From assembly GCA_046732465.1 (NCBI GenBank), contig JBKPND010000092.1, positions 1-45,182 on the forward strand: a DNA stretch of 45,182 bases, written 5' to 3'. The stretch is from DASUPK01 sp046732465. GTDB taxonomy: Bacteria; Actinomycetota; Thermoleophilia; Solirubrobacterales; 70-9. Every line of letters begins with the position of its first letter. The first letter of the stretch is position 1. Below, one piece after another: positions 31,384-38,324 of this stretch. A model generated the notes under the pieces. That model saw only the letters and a program-made list of their open reading frames with translations. It was not told the DNA's origin and ran no database searches. Both the position numbers and the translations under genes were made by a program.

Positions 31384-32006
31384 CCACCGCCGTTCGCCGA
31401 GAACCCCGTCTTCCGCTGCTCCAGCTCGCGCTGCTCGATCACCCGGTCGATCAGCCCGTAGTCGGCGGCCTCGTTCGCCTTGAAGAAGCGGTCGCGCTCC
31501 ATGTCCTCGTGGACCTGCTTCTTGGACTTGCCGGTGTGCTTGGCGTAGATCGCGTCGAGCCGGTCGCGAAGGTCGAGCGTCTCCTTGGCGTGGATCTCGA
31601 TGTCGGAGGCGACGCCCTCGAAGCCGCCGCTGGGCTGGTGGATCAGGATCCGCGAGTTGGGCAGCGCCATCCGTTTGCCCTTGGCGCCGCCGGCGAGCAG
31701 CAGGGCGCCCATCGACATCGCGATGCCGTAACAGATGGTCCGCACGTCCGGCTTCACGAACTGCATGGCGTCGTAGATCGCCATGCCCGAGTAGACGACC
31801 CCGCCCGGCGAGTTGATGTAGAGCGAGATGTCCTTGTCCGGGTCCTCGGACTCGAGGTGGATGATCTGGGCGACGATCAGGTTCGCGACCTGGTCGTCCA
31901 CGGGCTGGCCGAGGAAGATCACCCGCTCGCCGAGCAGGCGGGAGTAGATGTCGAAGCTGCGCTCGCCTCGCGCGGACTGCTCGACGACCATTGGGACCAG
32001 CGGCAT
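31380..32006 (-). CDS. clpP: ATP-dependent Clp protease proteolytic subunit
   Basis: A 208-aa serine protease that forms the two-ring chamber fed by ClpX or ClpC. The catalytic triad is S98 (YGIAMSMG), H123 (LIHQPSGG) and D172 (MERDRF), at the usual positions. The residues just before the serine are IAM instead of the common QAA/MAA. ATG 32006 is preceded by GAGGAGG at a good distance, so this message has a normal leader, unlike many neighbours. It is a single gene, not next to clpX or a second clpP. The upstream region holds two copies of a palindrome that probably belongs to the divergent ArsR operon, so its expression could be linked to that regulator. Confidence 0.95.
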   Translation of the reverse strand: MPLVPMVVEQSARGERSFDIYSRLLGERVIFLGQPVDDQVANLIVAQIIHLESEDPDKDISLYINSPGGVVYSGMAIYDAMQFVKPDVRTICYGIAMSMGALLLAGGAKGKRMALPNSRILIHQPSGGFEGVASDIEIHAKETLDLRDRLDAIYAKHTGKSKKQVHEDMERDRFFKANEAADYGLIDRVIEQRELEQRKTGFSANGGG

Positions 32007-32035
32007 TGCGACCTCCTCGGGAAGAAGAACTGTCT

Positions 32036-32051
32036 GCAACCTCTGGGTTGC
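32036..32051. promoter_or_regulatory. ArsR-type operator, copy 1
   Basis: GCAAC-CTCTGG-GTTGC, extended to GCAACC-N4-GGTTGC. It lies 30 bases upstream of the clpP start and about 27 bases upstream of the AHSA1 -10 region. The half-sites and spacing match copy 2 at 32072. Confidence 0.65.
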
Positions 32052-32071
32052 GCGATGGTACGCTAGCATAA

Positions 32072-32087
32072 GCAACCATGGAGTTGC
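32072..32087. promoter_or_regulatory. ArsR-type operator, copy 2, over the AHSA1 start codon
   Basis: GCAAC-CATGGA-GTTGC, the same half-sites and 6-base centre length as copy 1, centred 36 bases away. It covers the ATG at 32078 and probably the RNA start, an ideal place for repression. GCAACC/GGTTGC-type palindromes are common before ArsR-SRPBCC operons. Confidence 0.65.
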
Positions 32088-32506
32088 GAAATGAGGCCCC
32101 AGCGAAGCAGGCCGACGAGAAGGCGCCCTGGGTCGAGCGCGAGACCATGGTCGAGGCCAGCCCGGAGGAGGTCTGGGAGGCGCTCACCGACGAAGACCGG
32201 CTCGAGGAGTGGCTCGCCCCCGACGTCGAGCTCGATCCCTTCGAGGGCGGCGAGATCGCCGTCCGCGACGGCGACGACGAGCGCAACGGGACCGTCGAGA
32301 CCGTGGAGGAGAACGAGAGGTTCGCCTTCACTTGGTCGAGGCCCGGCGAGGGCGAGAGCTTCGTCGAGTTCACGATCGAGGCGCTGCCGGGCGGCAGCCG
32401 GGTGACGGTCGTCGAGACGCCGATCGGGCCGACAGCGATGGCATTTGGCGCCTGGGACTCGCTGCTCCCGCGCCTGCAGCGCTCGATGCTCCTCGTTCTC
32501 GCGTGA
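32078..32506 (+). CDS. AHSA1/SRPBCC family protein
   Basis: A 142-aa helix-grip protein of the Aha1-C-like branch: VERETMVEASPEEVWEALTD, EEWLAPDVELDPFEGGEIAV, and a C-terminal WDSLLPRLQRSML helix. These proteins are nearly always paired with an ArsR regulator, as here; their ligand is unknown. The ATG at 32078 follows TAGCAT (32064-32069) by eight bases, so the message is nearly leaderless, and the start codon lies inside operator copy 2. The stop overlaps the ArsR start (GTGA at 32503). Confidence 0.85.
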   Translation: MELRNEAPAKQADEKAPWVERETMVEASPEEVWEALTDEDRLEEWLAPDVELDPFEGGEIAVRDGDDERNGTVETVEENERFAFTWSRPGEGESFVEFTIEALPGGSRVTVVETPIGPTAMAFGAWDSLLPRLQRSMLLVLA

Positions 32507-32847
32507 GGGCGCCCGCACATCGACAGGTCGATTCGGTCTTCGGCGCGCTCGCCGACCCAACTCGGAGGCGGGTGGTGGAGACGCTCGCTCGCGGCGGCAC
32601 TGTGACTGCGAGCGGGCTCGCCGAGCAGCTGCCGATCACCCGGCAGGCGATCGCCAAGCACCTCGCCGCCCTGCGCGGGGCCGAGCTCGTCACCTCGACG
32701 CGCGTCGGTCGCGAGCTGCAGTACAGGCTCCGCCCGCAGCCCCTGGACGAGGCCGCGGATTGGATCCAGACGGTCAGCGCAGAGTGGGACGGCCGGCTCG
32801 AAGCGCTCCGCCACTCTGTCGAGAAGCGAGCGAGCCGCTCTCGCTAG
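32503..32847 (+). CDS. ArsR family transcriptional regulator
   Basis: A 114-aa winged-helix repressor: DSVFGALADPTRRRVVETLA, then the recognition helix region LAEQLPITRQAIAKHLAALR and wing LVTSTRVGRELQYRLRP. The cysteines of metal sensors are absent, which fits the SRPBCC-paired class, thought to sense something other than metals. Co-translated with AHSA1. Its likely targets are the two GCAAC-N6-GTTGC palindromes at 32036 and 32072, giving autoregulation and possibly an effect on clpP. Confidence 0.9.
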   Translation: MRAPAHRQVDSVFGALADPTRRRVVETLARGGTVTASGLAEQLPITRQAIAKHLAALRGAELVTSTRVGRELQYRLRPQPLDEAADWIQTVSAEWDGRLEALRHSVEKRASRSR

Positions 32848-32857
32848 CATCGCCTGA

Positions 32858-33565
32858 ATGGCGAAGGCCACCGTTGCGGAGGAGGAGTACCTCCAGATCA
32901 TGTTCTGGTTGGAGGAGGCCGGGCTGCCGATCAACGGCGCCAACATCGCGCGCGCGATGCAGCTCTCGCCCCCGACCGTCCACGAGATGATCGGCCGGCT
33001 GGAGGGCGACGGCTATGTCGAGCGGGCCGATGACAAGTCGCTGACCTTCACGGAGAAGGGTCGCGCGGAGGCCGAGGCCATCTCTCGGCGCCACCGGCTG
33101 ATCGAGCGCTTCCTCACCGACGTCCTCGGGATTCCCTGGGACGAGGTCCACGAGGAGGCCGAGCGTCTCGAGCACGCGATGTCGCCAGTGCTCGAGGAGC
33201 GCATGCTGGCCGCGATCGGCGACGCGAAGACCTGCCCCCATGGTCACCCGATCGTCGAGGGCGCCCGCGAGGAGGGCGTCCTGCTGGCCGACGTCGAGCC
33301 GGGCGCGAACGTGCGCATCCTCCGGTTCGAGAACGAGGCCGAGGAGATCCTCCACTACCTGAAGGGGACCGGGATCCATCCGGGCCTCGAGGGGGAGATC
33401 GAGAGCTCCGACACCGCCGAGGTCGTGGTCTCCTCCGGCGACGGCAAGCACCCGGTGACGAAGAGCGTCGCCGAGACGGTGTCCGTCTGGGCCGATCCCG
33501 CGCCGCCGCCGCGACCGCCCCTGCCGGATCAGCTGGTGATCTCCAGCGATCGCTACGGCCGGTAG
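32858..33565 (+). CDS. DtxR/MntR family metal-dependent repressor (MntR-like ligands)
   Basis: A 235-aa regulator with winged helix (ANIARAMQLSPPTVHEMIGR), dimerisation domain and a C-terminal SH3/FeoA-like domain. Aligned without gaps to DtxR numbering, the ancillary ligands H79, E83 and H98 are kept, and E105 and H106 of the primary site are kept. M10 and C102, which make DtxR iron-selective, are both glutamate here (E10, E102). MntR also uses acidic residues at these places, so manganese sensing is the better guess. The start follows TAGCAT (32845-32850, overlapping the arsR stop) by seven bases. A Pro-rich tail ends the protein. Confidence 0.88.
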   Translation: MAKATVAEEEYLQIMFWLEEAGLPINGANIARAMQLSPPTVHEMIGRLEGDGYVERADDKSLTFTEKGRAEAEAISRRHRLIERFLTDVLGIPWDEVHEEAERLEHAMSPVLEERMLAAIGDAKTCPHGHPIVEGAREEGVLLADVEPGANVRILRFENEAEEILHYLKGTGIHPGLEGEIESSDTAEVVVSSGDGKHPVTKSVAETVSVWADPAPPPRPPLPDQLVISSDRYGR

Positions 33566-33594
33566 TTCGGCCTCGCCTCTTTACCAGCTGTTAG

Positions 33595-33612
33595 CCCCAG
33601 CTTCAGCTGGGG
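33595..33612 (+). terminator. Hairpin after the MntR-like gene
   Basis: CCCCAGC-TTCA-GCTGGGG, a perfect 7-bp stem (8 if the loop is tightened), 30 bases after the stop codon. No T-tract. It separates the MntR-like gene from the promoter of the next small gene. Confidence 0.55.
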
Positions 33613-33621
33613 ATCGCAGAC

Positions 33622-33649
33622 TTGCGTTCAGCCTCGAATAGGCTATAGT
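33622..33649 (+). promoter_or_regulatory. Housekeeping-type promoter of the 62-aa gene
   Basis: TTGCGT (33622-33627), 16 bases, TATAGT (33644-33649). This is the best match to a sigma-70-type promoter in the window. RNA would start near 33656, giving a 26-base leader with a GGGGGAAAG ribosome binding site. Confidence 0.6.
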
Positions 33650-33681
33650 CGAGTAAGTCACTCAACAAACGGGGGAAAGCG

Positions 33682-33870
33682 ATGGAAGCGACCACCAACA
33701 CCAGCATCCTGATCAACGACCGGAACATCGCGGAGCGCAGGCTGGTCTCGATTGCCCGCGCGATCGAGGCGCACAAGAACGAGCAGAGGCGCAAGCCCTA
33801 CCCGGCGCGCGCCGAGGACCTCAACCTCTACCGCCGCGCCCGTGAGATCCTCGGAGCGGACCGGATCTAG
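33682..33870 (+). CDS. Small conserved-looking protein of unknown function (62 aa)
   Basis: No family is recognised. The 62 residues are highly charged and helical (NIAERRLVSIARAIEAHKNE, then a basic KPYP-containing turn and LNLYRRAREILGAD), with no Cys, membrane segment or signal. Support for a real gene is strong for its size: a good promoter, a clear ribosome binding site (GGGGGAAAG) and ATG at 33682. Its stop is shared with that of the convergent aminotransferase (CTAG, 4-base overlap). A nucleic-acid- or ribosome-associated role would fit the charge but is a guess. Confidence 0.75.
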   Translation: MEATTNTSILINDRNIAERRLVSIARAIEAHKNEQRRKPYPARAEDLNLYRRAREILGADRI

Positions 33871-34982
33871 GCCGCTTCCACGCCCGTCCGGCTGCCCGAG
33901 CGAAGTCGCTCGAGGGCCCGCGCGAGGCGCTGCACGCCCTCGGCTACGTCAGTCACCGGGACCGGGGCGAAGGAGAGGCGCAAGCTCGAGGAACCGCCCT
34001 CGATCATGAAGTCGGGGCCGGCGACGAAGGTGACGCCCTCCTCCTTGGCCTCGGCCAGGAGTGCCACGGTGTCGACGTCGTCCTCGAGGTCCAGCCAGAG
34101 GAAGTAACCGCCCTCCGGGACCACGAACTGAGCTTCGGGAATGTGCTCCCGCAGCGCCTCGACCAGCGCGTCCCGGCGCTCCCGCAGCGCGGCGTTCACC
34201 ACCTTCAGGTTCTCGTCGAGGCCGCCCGAGCGGCAGAGCTCGAAGACGATCGACTCGGCCAGCATGTTCGGTGAGATGTAGGTCTCGTTCGCGCGCTTCG
34301 CCAGCGTGGCGATCTGCTCGGTGGGCCCGACCAGATAGCCGACCCGGACCCCGGGGCTAACGGACTTCGAGAACGAGGACGCGTGGATCACCCGATCCGC
34401 GGTGTCCATCTCGAGCATCGTCTTCCCCCTGGCCTCCTCGAAGCAGATCAGGCGATAGGGGTCGTCCTCGAACACGGTGAAGCCGTTGTCGGTGGCGAGC
34501 TTGACGAGCGCGCTTCGCTTCTCCAGCGAGAGCGTGCAGCCCGCCGGGTTGTGGAAGTTGGGGATGACGTGGGCGAGCTTCACCTCGCCCTCGGCGGCCG
34601 CGGACTCGACCTCGGCCGGGTCAACGCCGTCTGCCTCGAGCCGCGCCCCGACGATGTCGGCGCCGGCCTGTCGCAGGAGGAGCAGGGTGCGGTCGTAGGT
34701 GGGCTGCTCGACGATCACCCGGTCACCCTCTGAGACCGAGAAGCGGAAGAGCAGGGCGGCGGCCTCCATGGAGCCGTTTGTGACCATCACCTGCTCGGGC
34801 TCGACGCCGTGCAGCTCCGCGATCCATTCGCAGAGCCCGGGGTGGCCTCGGCCGGTCCCGTAGCTGAGGGCCTTCTCCCAGTCCGATTCCAGCGCCCGTG
34901 CCGCGGCCTCGCGGACTGCGTCGTGGGGGAGGATGTCGGCGCTGGGGGCGCCGCGCGCGAAGCTGATCGTTCGGTCGGCCAC
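33867..34982 (-). CDS. PLP-dependent aminotransferase, class I/II (2-aminoadipate/MocR-like)
   Basis: A 371-aa fold-type I aminotransferase. ISFARGAPSADILPHDA opens the family's N-terminal region; YGTGRGHPGLCEWIA, NFHNPAGCTLS, FEDDPYRLICF and SSFSKSVSPGVRVGYLVGP follow, the Lys of SFSKS carrying the PLP Schiff base. LysN-type 2-aminoadipate transaminases and multi-substrate transaminases look like this; there is no GntR domain, so it is not a MocR regulator. The frame is open to 35090, but I start at GTG 34982, four or so bases after the RNA start implied by TATACT (34993-34998). That avoids overlap with the divergent NTF2-like gene. Confidence 0.88.
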   Translation of the reverse strand: MADRTISFARGAPSADILPHDAVREAAARALESDWEKALSYGTGRGHPGLCEWIAELHGVEPEQVMVTNGSMEAAALLFRFSVSEGDRVIVEQPTYDRTLLLLRQAGADIVGARLEADGVDPAEVESAAAEGEVKLAHVIPNFHNPAGCTLSLEKRSALVKLATDNGFTVFEDDPYRLICFEEARGKTMLEMDTADRVIHASSFSKSVSPGVRVGYLVGPTEQIATLAKRANETYISPNMLAESIVFELCRSGGLDENLKVVNAALRERRDALVEALREHIPEAQFVVPEGGYFLWLDLEDDVDTVALLAEAKEEGVTFVAGPDFMIEGGSSSLRLSFAPVPVTDVAEGVQRLARALERLRSGSRTGVEAA

Positions 34983-34992
34983 TGGCGCGTCG

Positions 34993-34998
34993 AGTATA
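34993..34998 (-). promoter_or_regulatory. -10 element of the aminotransferase gene
   Basis: TATACT on the minus strand, 10 bases before GTG 34982. No convincing -35 and no Shine-Dalgarno sequence; a near-leaderless message is implied. Confidence 0.5.
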
Positions 34999-35052
34999 CG
35001 AACGGTGCGATACTCCGATCGCGGGGGATGGAGGCCGCCGGACCGTTCGGAA

Positions 35053-35058
35053 TACTGT
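35053..35058 (+). promoter_or_regulatory. -10 element of the NTF2-like gene (leaderless start)
   Basis: TACTGT, six bases before ATG 35065. The RNA start would coincide with the start codon. Confidence 0.5.
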
Positions 35059-35064
35059 TGCCCG

Positions 35065-35826
35065 ATGCCGGCCTCCCTCGAGCTGGTCAAGATCGCGCTC
35101 CAGGCCTACGCCAATCGGGACTGCGAGATCGCCATAGCCCTGGCCGGTGCCCAGGTCCGCTGGGACGAGCGGGCCTCCCGACCCGAGGGCGATCTGGTCT
35201 GGGGCCACGACAAGGTCCAGCGGGCGATGCGCCGCTACCTGGACGGCTGGGAGGAGTACCACTTCGATGTGGAGGAGATCGCCGAGGTCGGGCCCGGCAA
35301 GGTCGTCGGCATCTGCCGCGAGCGCGGCAAGCCGAAGGAGGGGCCCGCGGTTGACCGCCGCTTCGGCGGGCTCTGGGTCGTGGAAGGCGGGAAGATCACC
35401 TCCTGGGTGACCTACCTGACCCCGCGGGAGGCGGTCCGAGCAGCCAAGGAGCTGCTCGGCGTCGATGTCGAGCCGCCGCAGGCGAAGCCCGCCCCGGAAA
35501 TGGAGACTGCGCCGGAACCCGAGGGCGCGCCGGAACCCGCGGCTGAGCCGAAACCCGAGCCCGACCGAGTCGAGCCTGCGGAACCCGCCGAGGCACCAGG
35601 CCCGGCAGAGACCGATGCGTCGGCGCCTTTCGACTTCGAGGCGGCTGAGCCCGTCGACATCCCCGAGCCGGCTGAGGCGCCCGAGCCGGCTGAGGCGCCC
35701 GAGCCGGCCGAGGCACCGGTGGCGGAGCGGCCGCGCAAGAGAGCGCTGACGAAGAGCGAGGAGCAGAAGCGCGCGGCGCGAGCCCGCGCGCAGCTCCGCA
35801 AGCGCGCGTCACGCCAATCGGCGTAG
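35065..35826 (+). CDS. NTF2/SnoaL-like domain with long Pro/Glu/Ala tail
   Basis: 253 aa. Residues 1-125 form a SnoaL-like cone fold (LVKIALQAYANRDCEIAIAL; WGHDKVQRAMRRYLDGWEEY; GLWVVEGGKITSW), often used for small-ligand binding or isomerase chemistry. Residues about 135-225 are a low-complexity acidic, Pro-rich stretch with EPAEAP repeated three times. The last 30 residues are strongly basic (RPRKRALTKSEEQ then Arg/Lys/Ala). The acidic linker and basic tail suggest an extended tether to nucleic acid or another partner, an inference. ATG 35065 follows TACTGT by six bases. Confidence 0.75.
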   Translation: MPASLELVKIALQAYANRDCEIAIALAGAQVRWDERASRPEGDLVWGHDKVQRAMRRYLDGWEEYHFDVEEIAEVGPGKVVGICRERGKPKEGPAVDRRFGGLWVVEGGKITSWVTYLTPREAVRAAKELLGVDVEPPQAKPAPEMETAPEPEGAPEPAAEPKPEPDRVEPAEPAEAPGPAETDASAPFDFEAAEPVDIPEPAEAPEPAEAPEPAEAPVAERPRKRALTKSEEQKRAARARAQLRKRASRQSA

Positions 35827-35832
35827 CTGCCT

Positions 35833-36178
35833 CTACGTCCGTCGGGTGTTTCTGACGGCGCGGGGCTTTACGAGGTCGTAGCTGTCCTCTACCAGCTGAG
35901 CGACGAGCTCGTCGGGGGCGTCCTGGCCGAGCGTCACCGTGACCCAGTGCCGCTTGTTGAGGTGATAGCCCTGGACGATCGAGTCGTAGGCTTCGCGCAA
36001 CTGCTCGGCGAGCTCAGGGTCGCACTTGACGCTGACCGTGAGTGGCTCGTCGTCTAGCGGCGCGATCGCGAAGATCTTGCCGGCGATCTTGAACACTGAG
36101 ACACCCCTCGGTAAACGGAAAGGTCTCCTTGGCCCCCGGCATCTCGAGGCACTTCGCCTTCAACTCCTCGGCCGTCAC
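35833..36178 (-). pseudogene. MmcQ/YjbR family gene with a one-base frameshift
   Basis: The N-terminal frame starts at GTG 36178 and reads MTAEELKAKCLEMPGAKETF then PFTEG. The rest (VSVFKIAGKIFAIAPLDDEP to the stop at 35833) continues the family in another frame. Joined, they make the usual MmcQ/YjbR protein of about 115 aa with YHLNKRHWVTVTL. The break is at 36103-36106 (GAGGGGT-GTC on the minus strand), where one surplus T (or a miscalled G run) throws the frame. It is either a true pseudogene or a sequencing or assembly error. From GTG 36096 only an 87-aa fragment could be made. Confidence 0.8.
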
Positions 36179-36196
36179 GCCACAACCTTGCCACTG

Positions 36197-37075
36197 CTAG
36201 GCCTTCGCGCCGATTGTCTCGGCGGCGAGCTGGGCGGTCTCGGTCGGGCTCTTGCCGACGCGGATGCCCTGGCCTTCCAAGGCCTCCTTCTTGGCTTCGG
36301 CGGTGCCTGAGGAGCCGGAGATGATCGCCCCGGCGTGGCCCATCTGCTTGCCGGGCGGTGCCGTGAAGCCGGCGATGTAGGCGACGACCGGCTTGGAGAC
36401 GTTCTCGGCGATGAAGTCGGCGGCGCGCTCCTCCGCGTCCCCTCCGATCTCGCCCACCATGACGATCAGCTCGGTCTCGTCGTCCTCCTCGAACAGGGCG
36501 AGGATATCGATGAAGTCCGAGCCGACGATCGGGTCGCCGCCGATGCCGACGATCGTCGAGTTGCCCAGTCCGGCCTGCTTGAGCTCGTTGCCGATCTGGT
36601 AGGTCAGGGTCCCGGACTTGGAGACGACGCCGATGGAGCCCTGCTCGAAGAACTGCGCCGGGATGATCCCCACGTTCGCCTTCCCCGGGCTGAGCACGCC
36701 GGGGCAGTTCGGGCCGATCAGCCGCACGCCCGCGTCACGCGCCTTCCAGTAGATGCCGAGCATGTCGTGGACGGGGATGTGCTCGGTGATGGTGATCACC
36801 GTCTTGATCCCGGCGTCGATCGCCTCGTTCATCGCCGCGGCGGCGAAGCGGGCGGGCACGAAGATCATCGAGGTGTTCGCGCCGCGCTCCTGGCGAGCCT
36901 CGCCGATCGTGTCGAAGATCGGGATGCCCTCCACCTCCTGGCCGCCCTTCTTCGGCGTGACGCCGGCAACGACGTCGGTGCCGTAGTTGCGGTTGCGGAG
37001 CCCGTGGAAGCTGCCCTCGCGGCCGGTCAGTCCGGAGATCACGAGCTTCGTCTCGTTGCCGACGATGATGCTCAT
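36197..37075 (-). CDS. sucD: Succinyl-CoA ligase, alpha subunit
   Basis: 292 aa, full length. With the beta subunit it interconverts succinyl-CoA and succinate with formation of ATP or GTP in the citric acid cycle. The CoA-binding Rossmann region is KLVISGLTGREGSFH; GPNCPGVLSPG and SKSGTLTYQIG are conserved; the phosphorylated histidine is H247 in QMGHAGAI. Its ATG overlaps the sucC stop by four bases (ATGA at 37072), so it is co-translated with sucC. Confidence 0.96.
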   Translation of the reverse strand: MSIIVGNETKLVISGLTGREGSFHGLRNRNYGTDVVAGVTPKKGGQEVEGIPIFDTIGEARQERGANTSMIFVPARFAAAAMNEAIDAGIKTVITITEHIPVHDMLGIYWKARDAGVRLIGPNCPGVLSPGKANVGIIPAQFFEQGSIGVVSKSGTLTYQIGNELKQAGLGNSTIVGIGGDPIVGSDFIDILALFEEDDETELIVMVGEIGGDAEERAADFIAENVSKPVVAYIAGFTAPPGKQMGHAGAIISGSSGTAEAKKEALEGQGIRVGKSPTETAQLAAETIGAKA

Positions 37076-38232
37076 GACTTGGCGAGCTCCACGACCTTCT
37101 CGGCTGCGCCGAGCATGGTCTTCTCGACGTGCAGGTCGGGCAGATTCGCGTCGGCGAGCAGTCCCAGGCCCTCCTCCGAGTTGGTGCCGTCGAGCCGGAC
37201 GACGAACGGCACGCGGATCTCTACCTGCCCCGAGGCCTCGATGATGCCCTTGGCGATCTCGTCGCCGCGGGTGATGCCGCCGAAGATGTTGAAGAGGATC
37301 GCCCGGACTTTCTCGTCCGAGGTGATCACCTCGAGGGCGTCGACGATCGCCTCGGCCTTGGAGCCGCCCCCGGCGTCCAGGAAGTTCGCGGGCTTGCCGC
37401 CGGCCTGGGCGACGACGTCGAGGGTGGACATGCAGAGCCCGGCGCCGTTGCCGAGGATCCCGATGTCGCCGTCGAGCTTGACGTAGGTGAGGCCCTTCTC
37501 CTTGGCCATCCGCTCCTGCGGGTCCTCGATGAAGCCCTCCTCCAGATCGGCCAACTCCTCGTGCCGGAAGAGTGCGGAGTTGTCGATCGTCACCTTGGAG
37601 TCGAGTGCGATCACGCCGCCGTCCTTGGTGAGGACCAGCGGGTTGACCTCGATCAGCGTCGCGTCGCTCTCGTTGAAGGCGTCGTGGAGCTTCACCATCA
37701 TCTCGGCGGTCTTTCCCCTGGCGTCCTCAGCGACGCCGGCATCGGCGACGAGAGTGCTGGCCTGCGTCGCGGTGAAACCCTCGTGCGGCTCGATGTGCCG
37801 TCGTACCAGCGCGTCGGGGTCCTTCTCGGCGATCTCCTCGACGTTCATGCCGCCCATCGTGGAGAGCATCGCCAGCAGCTTCTTGGCAGAGCGGTCGAGG
37901 ATGATCGAGGCGTAGTACTCCGCGTCGATCTGGGACGCGCGCTCCACCCAGACCTGGTGGACGGTGAAGGGGCCCTCGCCACGCGGCCCGCGGATGTCCA
38001 TTCCCAGGATCGCGTTGGCGTGCTCTTCGGCCTCCTCGCGGTTCTCGGCGACCTTGATGCCGCCGGCCTTGCCGCGGCCCCCGATCTGCACCTGCGCCTT
38101 GATCACGCACGGGTAGCCGATCTCGTCGGCCGCTTCGAGGACGCCGTCCACGGTGTCAGCGACCCGCCCTTCGGGTACGGGAACCCCGTGGCGGGCGAAG
38201 AGCTGCTTTCCCTGGTACTCGAGGAGGTCCAC
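37072..38232 (-). CDS. sucC: Succinyl-CoA ligase, beta subunit
   Basis: 386 aa. The ATP-grasp N-terminal half has MDLLEYQGKQLFARHGVPVP, KAQVQIGGRGKAGGIKVA and EVNPLVL; the C-terminal CoA-ligase domain has LDAGGGSKAEAIVDALEVI, LFNIFGGITRGDEIAKG and VRLDGTNSEEG. The GTG start at 38232 sits 12 bases after TATAAC (38245-38250), so the sucCD message is nearly leaderless. Order sucC-sucD as usual. Confidence 0.96.
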   Translation of the reverse strand: MDLLEYQGKQLFARHGVPVPEGRVADTVDGVLEAADEIGYPCVIKAQVQIGGRGKAGGIKVAENREEAEEHANAILGMDIRGPRGEGPFTVHQVWVERASQIDAEYYASIILDRSAKKLLAMLSTMGGMNVEEIAEKDPDALVRRHIEPHEGFTATQASTLVADAGVAEDARGKTAEMMVKLHDAFNESDATLIEVNPLVLTKDGGVIALDSKVTIDNSALFRHEELADLEEGFIEDPQERMAKEKGLTYVKLDGDIGILGNGAGLCMSTLDVVAQAGGKPANFLDAGGGSKAEAIVDALEVITSDEKVRAILFNIFGGITRGDEIAKGIIEASGQVEIRVPFVVRLDGTNSEEGLGLLADANLPDLHVEKTMLGAAEKVVELAKS

Positions 38233-38244
38233 GGGCCGCGAGAG

Positions 38245-38250
38245 GTTATA
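38245..38250 (-). promoter_or_regulatory. -10 element of sucCD
   Basis: TATAAC on the minus strand, 12 bases before GTG 38232. It is close to the consensus TATAAT. The leader would be about six bases. Confidence 0.5.
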
Positions 38251-38324
38251 GGAGGCCTCGTCTCGGCCGGGTGGGCGGCCGCAAGCGGCCGATAAACGCA
38301 AATTGCCATAATCCCGCGGCTCTC

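Noticed and set aside
33867..35090. Aminotransferase as a MocR regulator
   Set aside because: There is no N-terminal GntR winged helix; the upstream part of the open frame overlaps the divergent gene and has no similarity.
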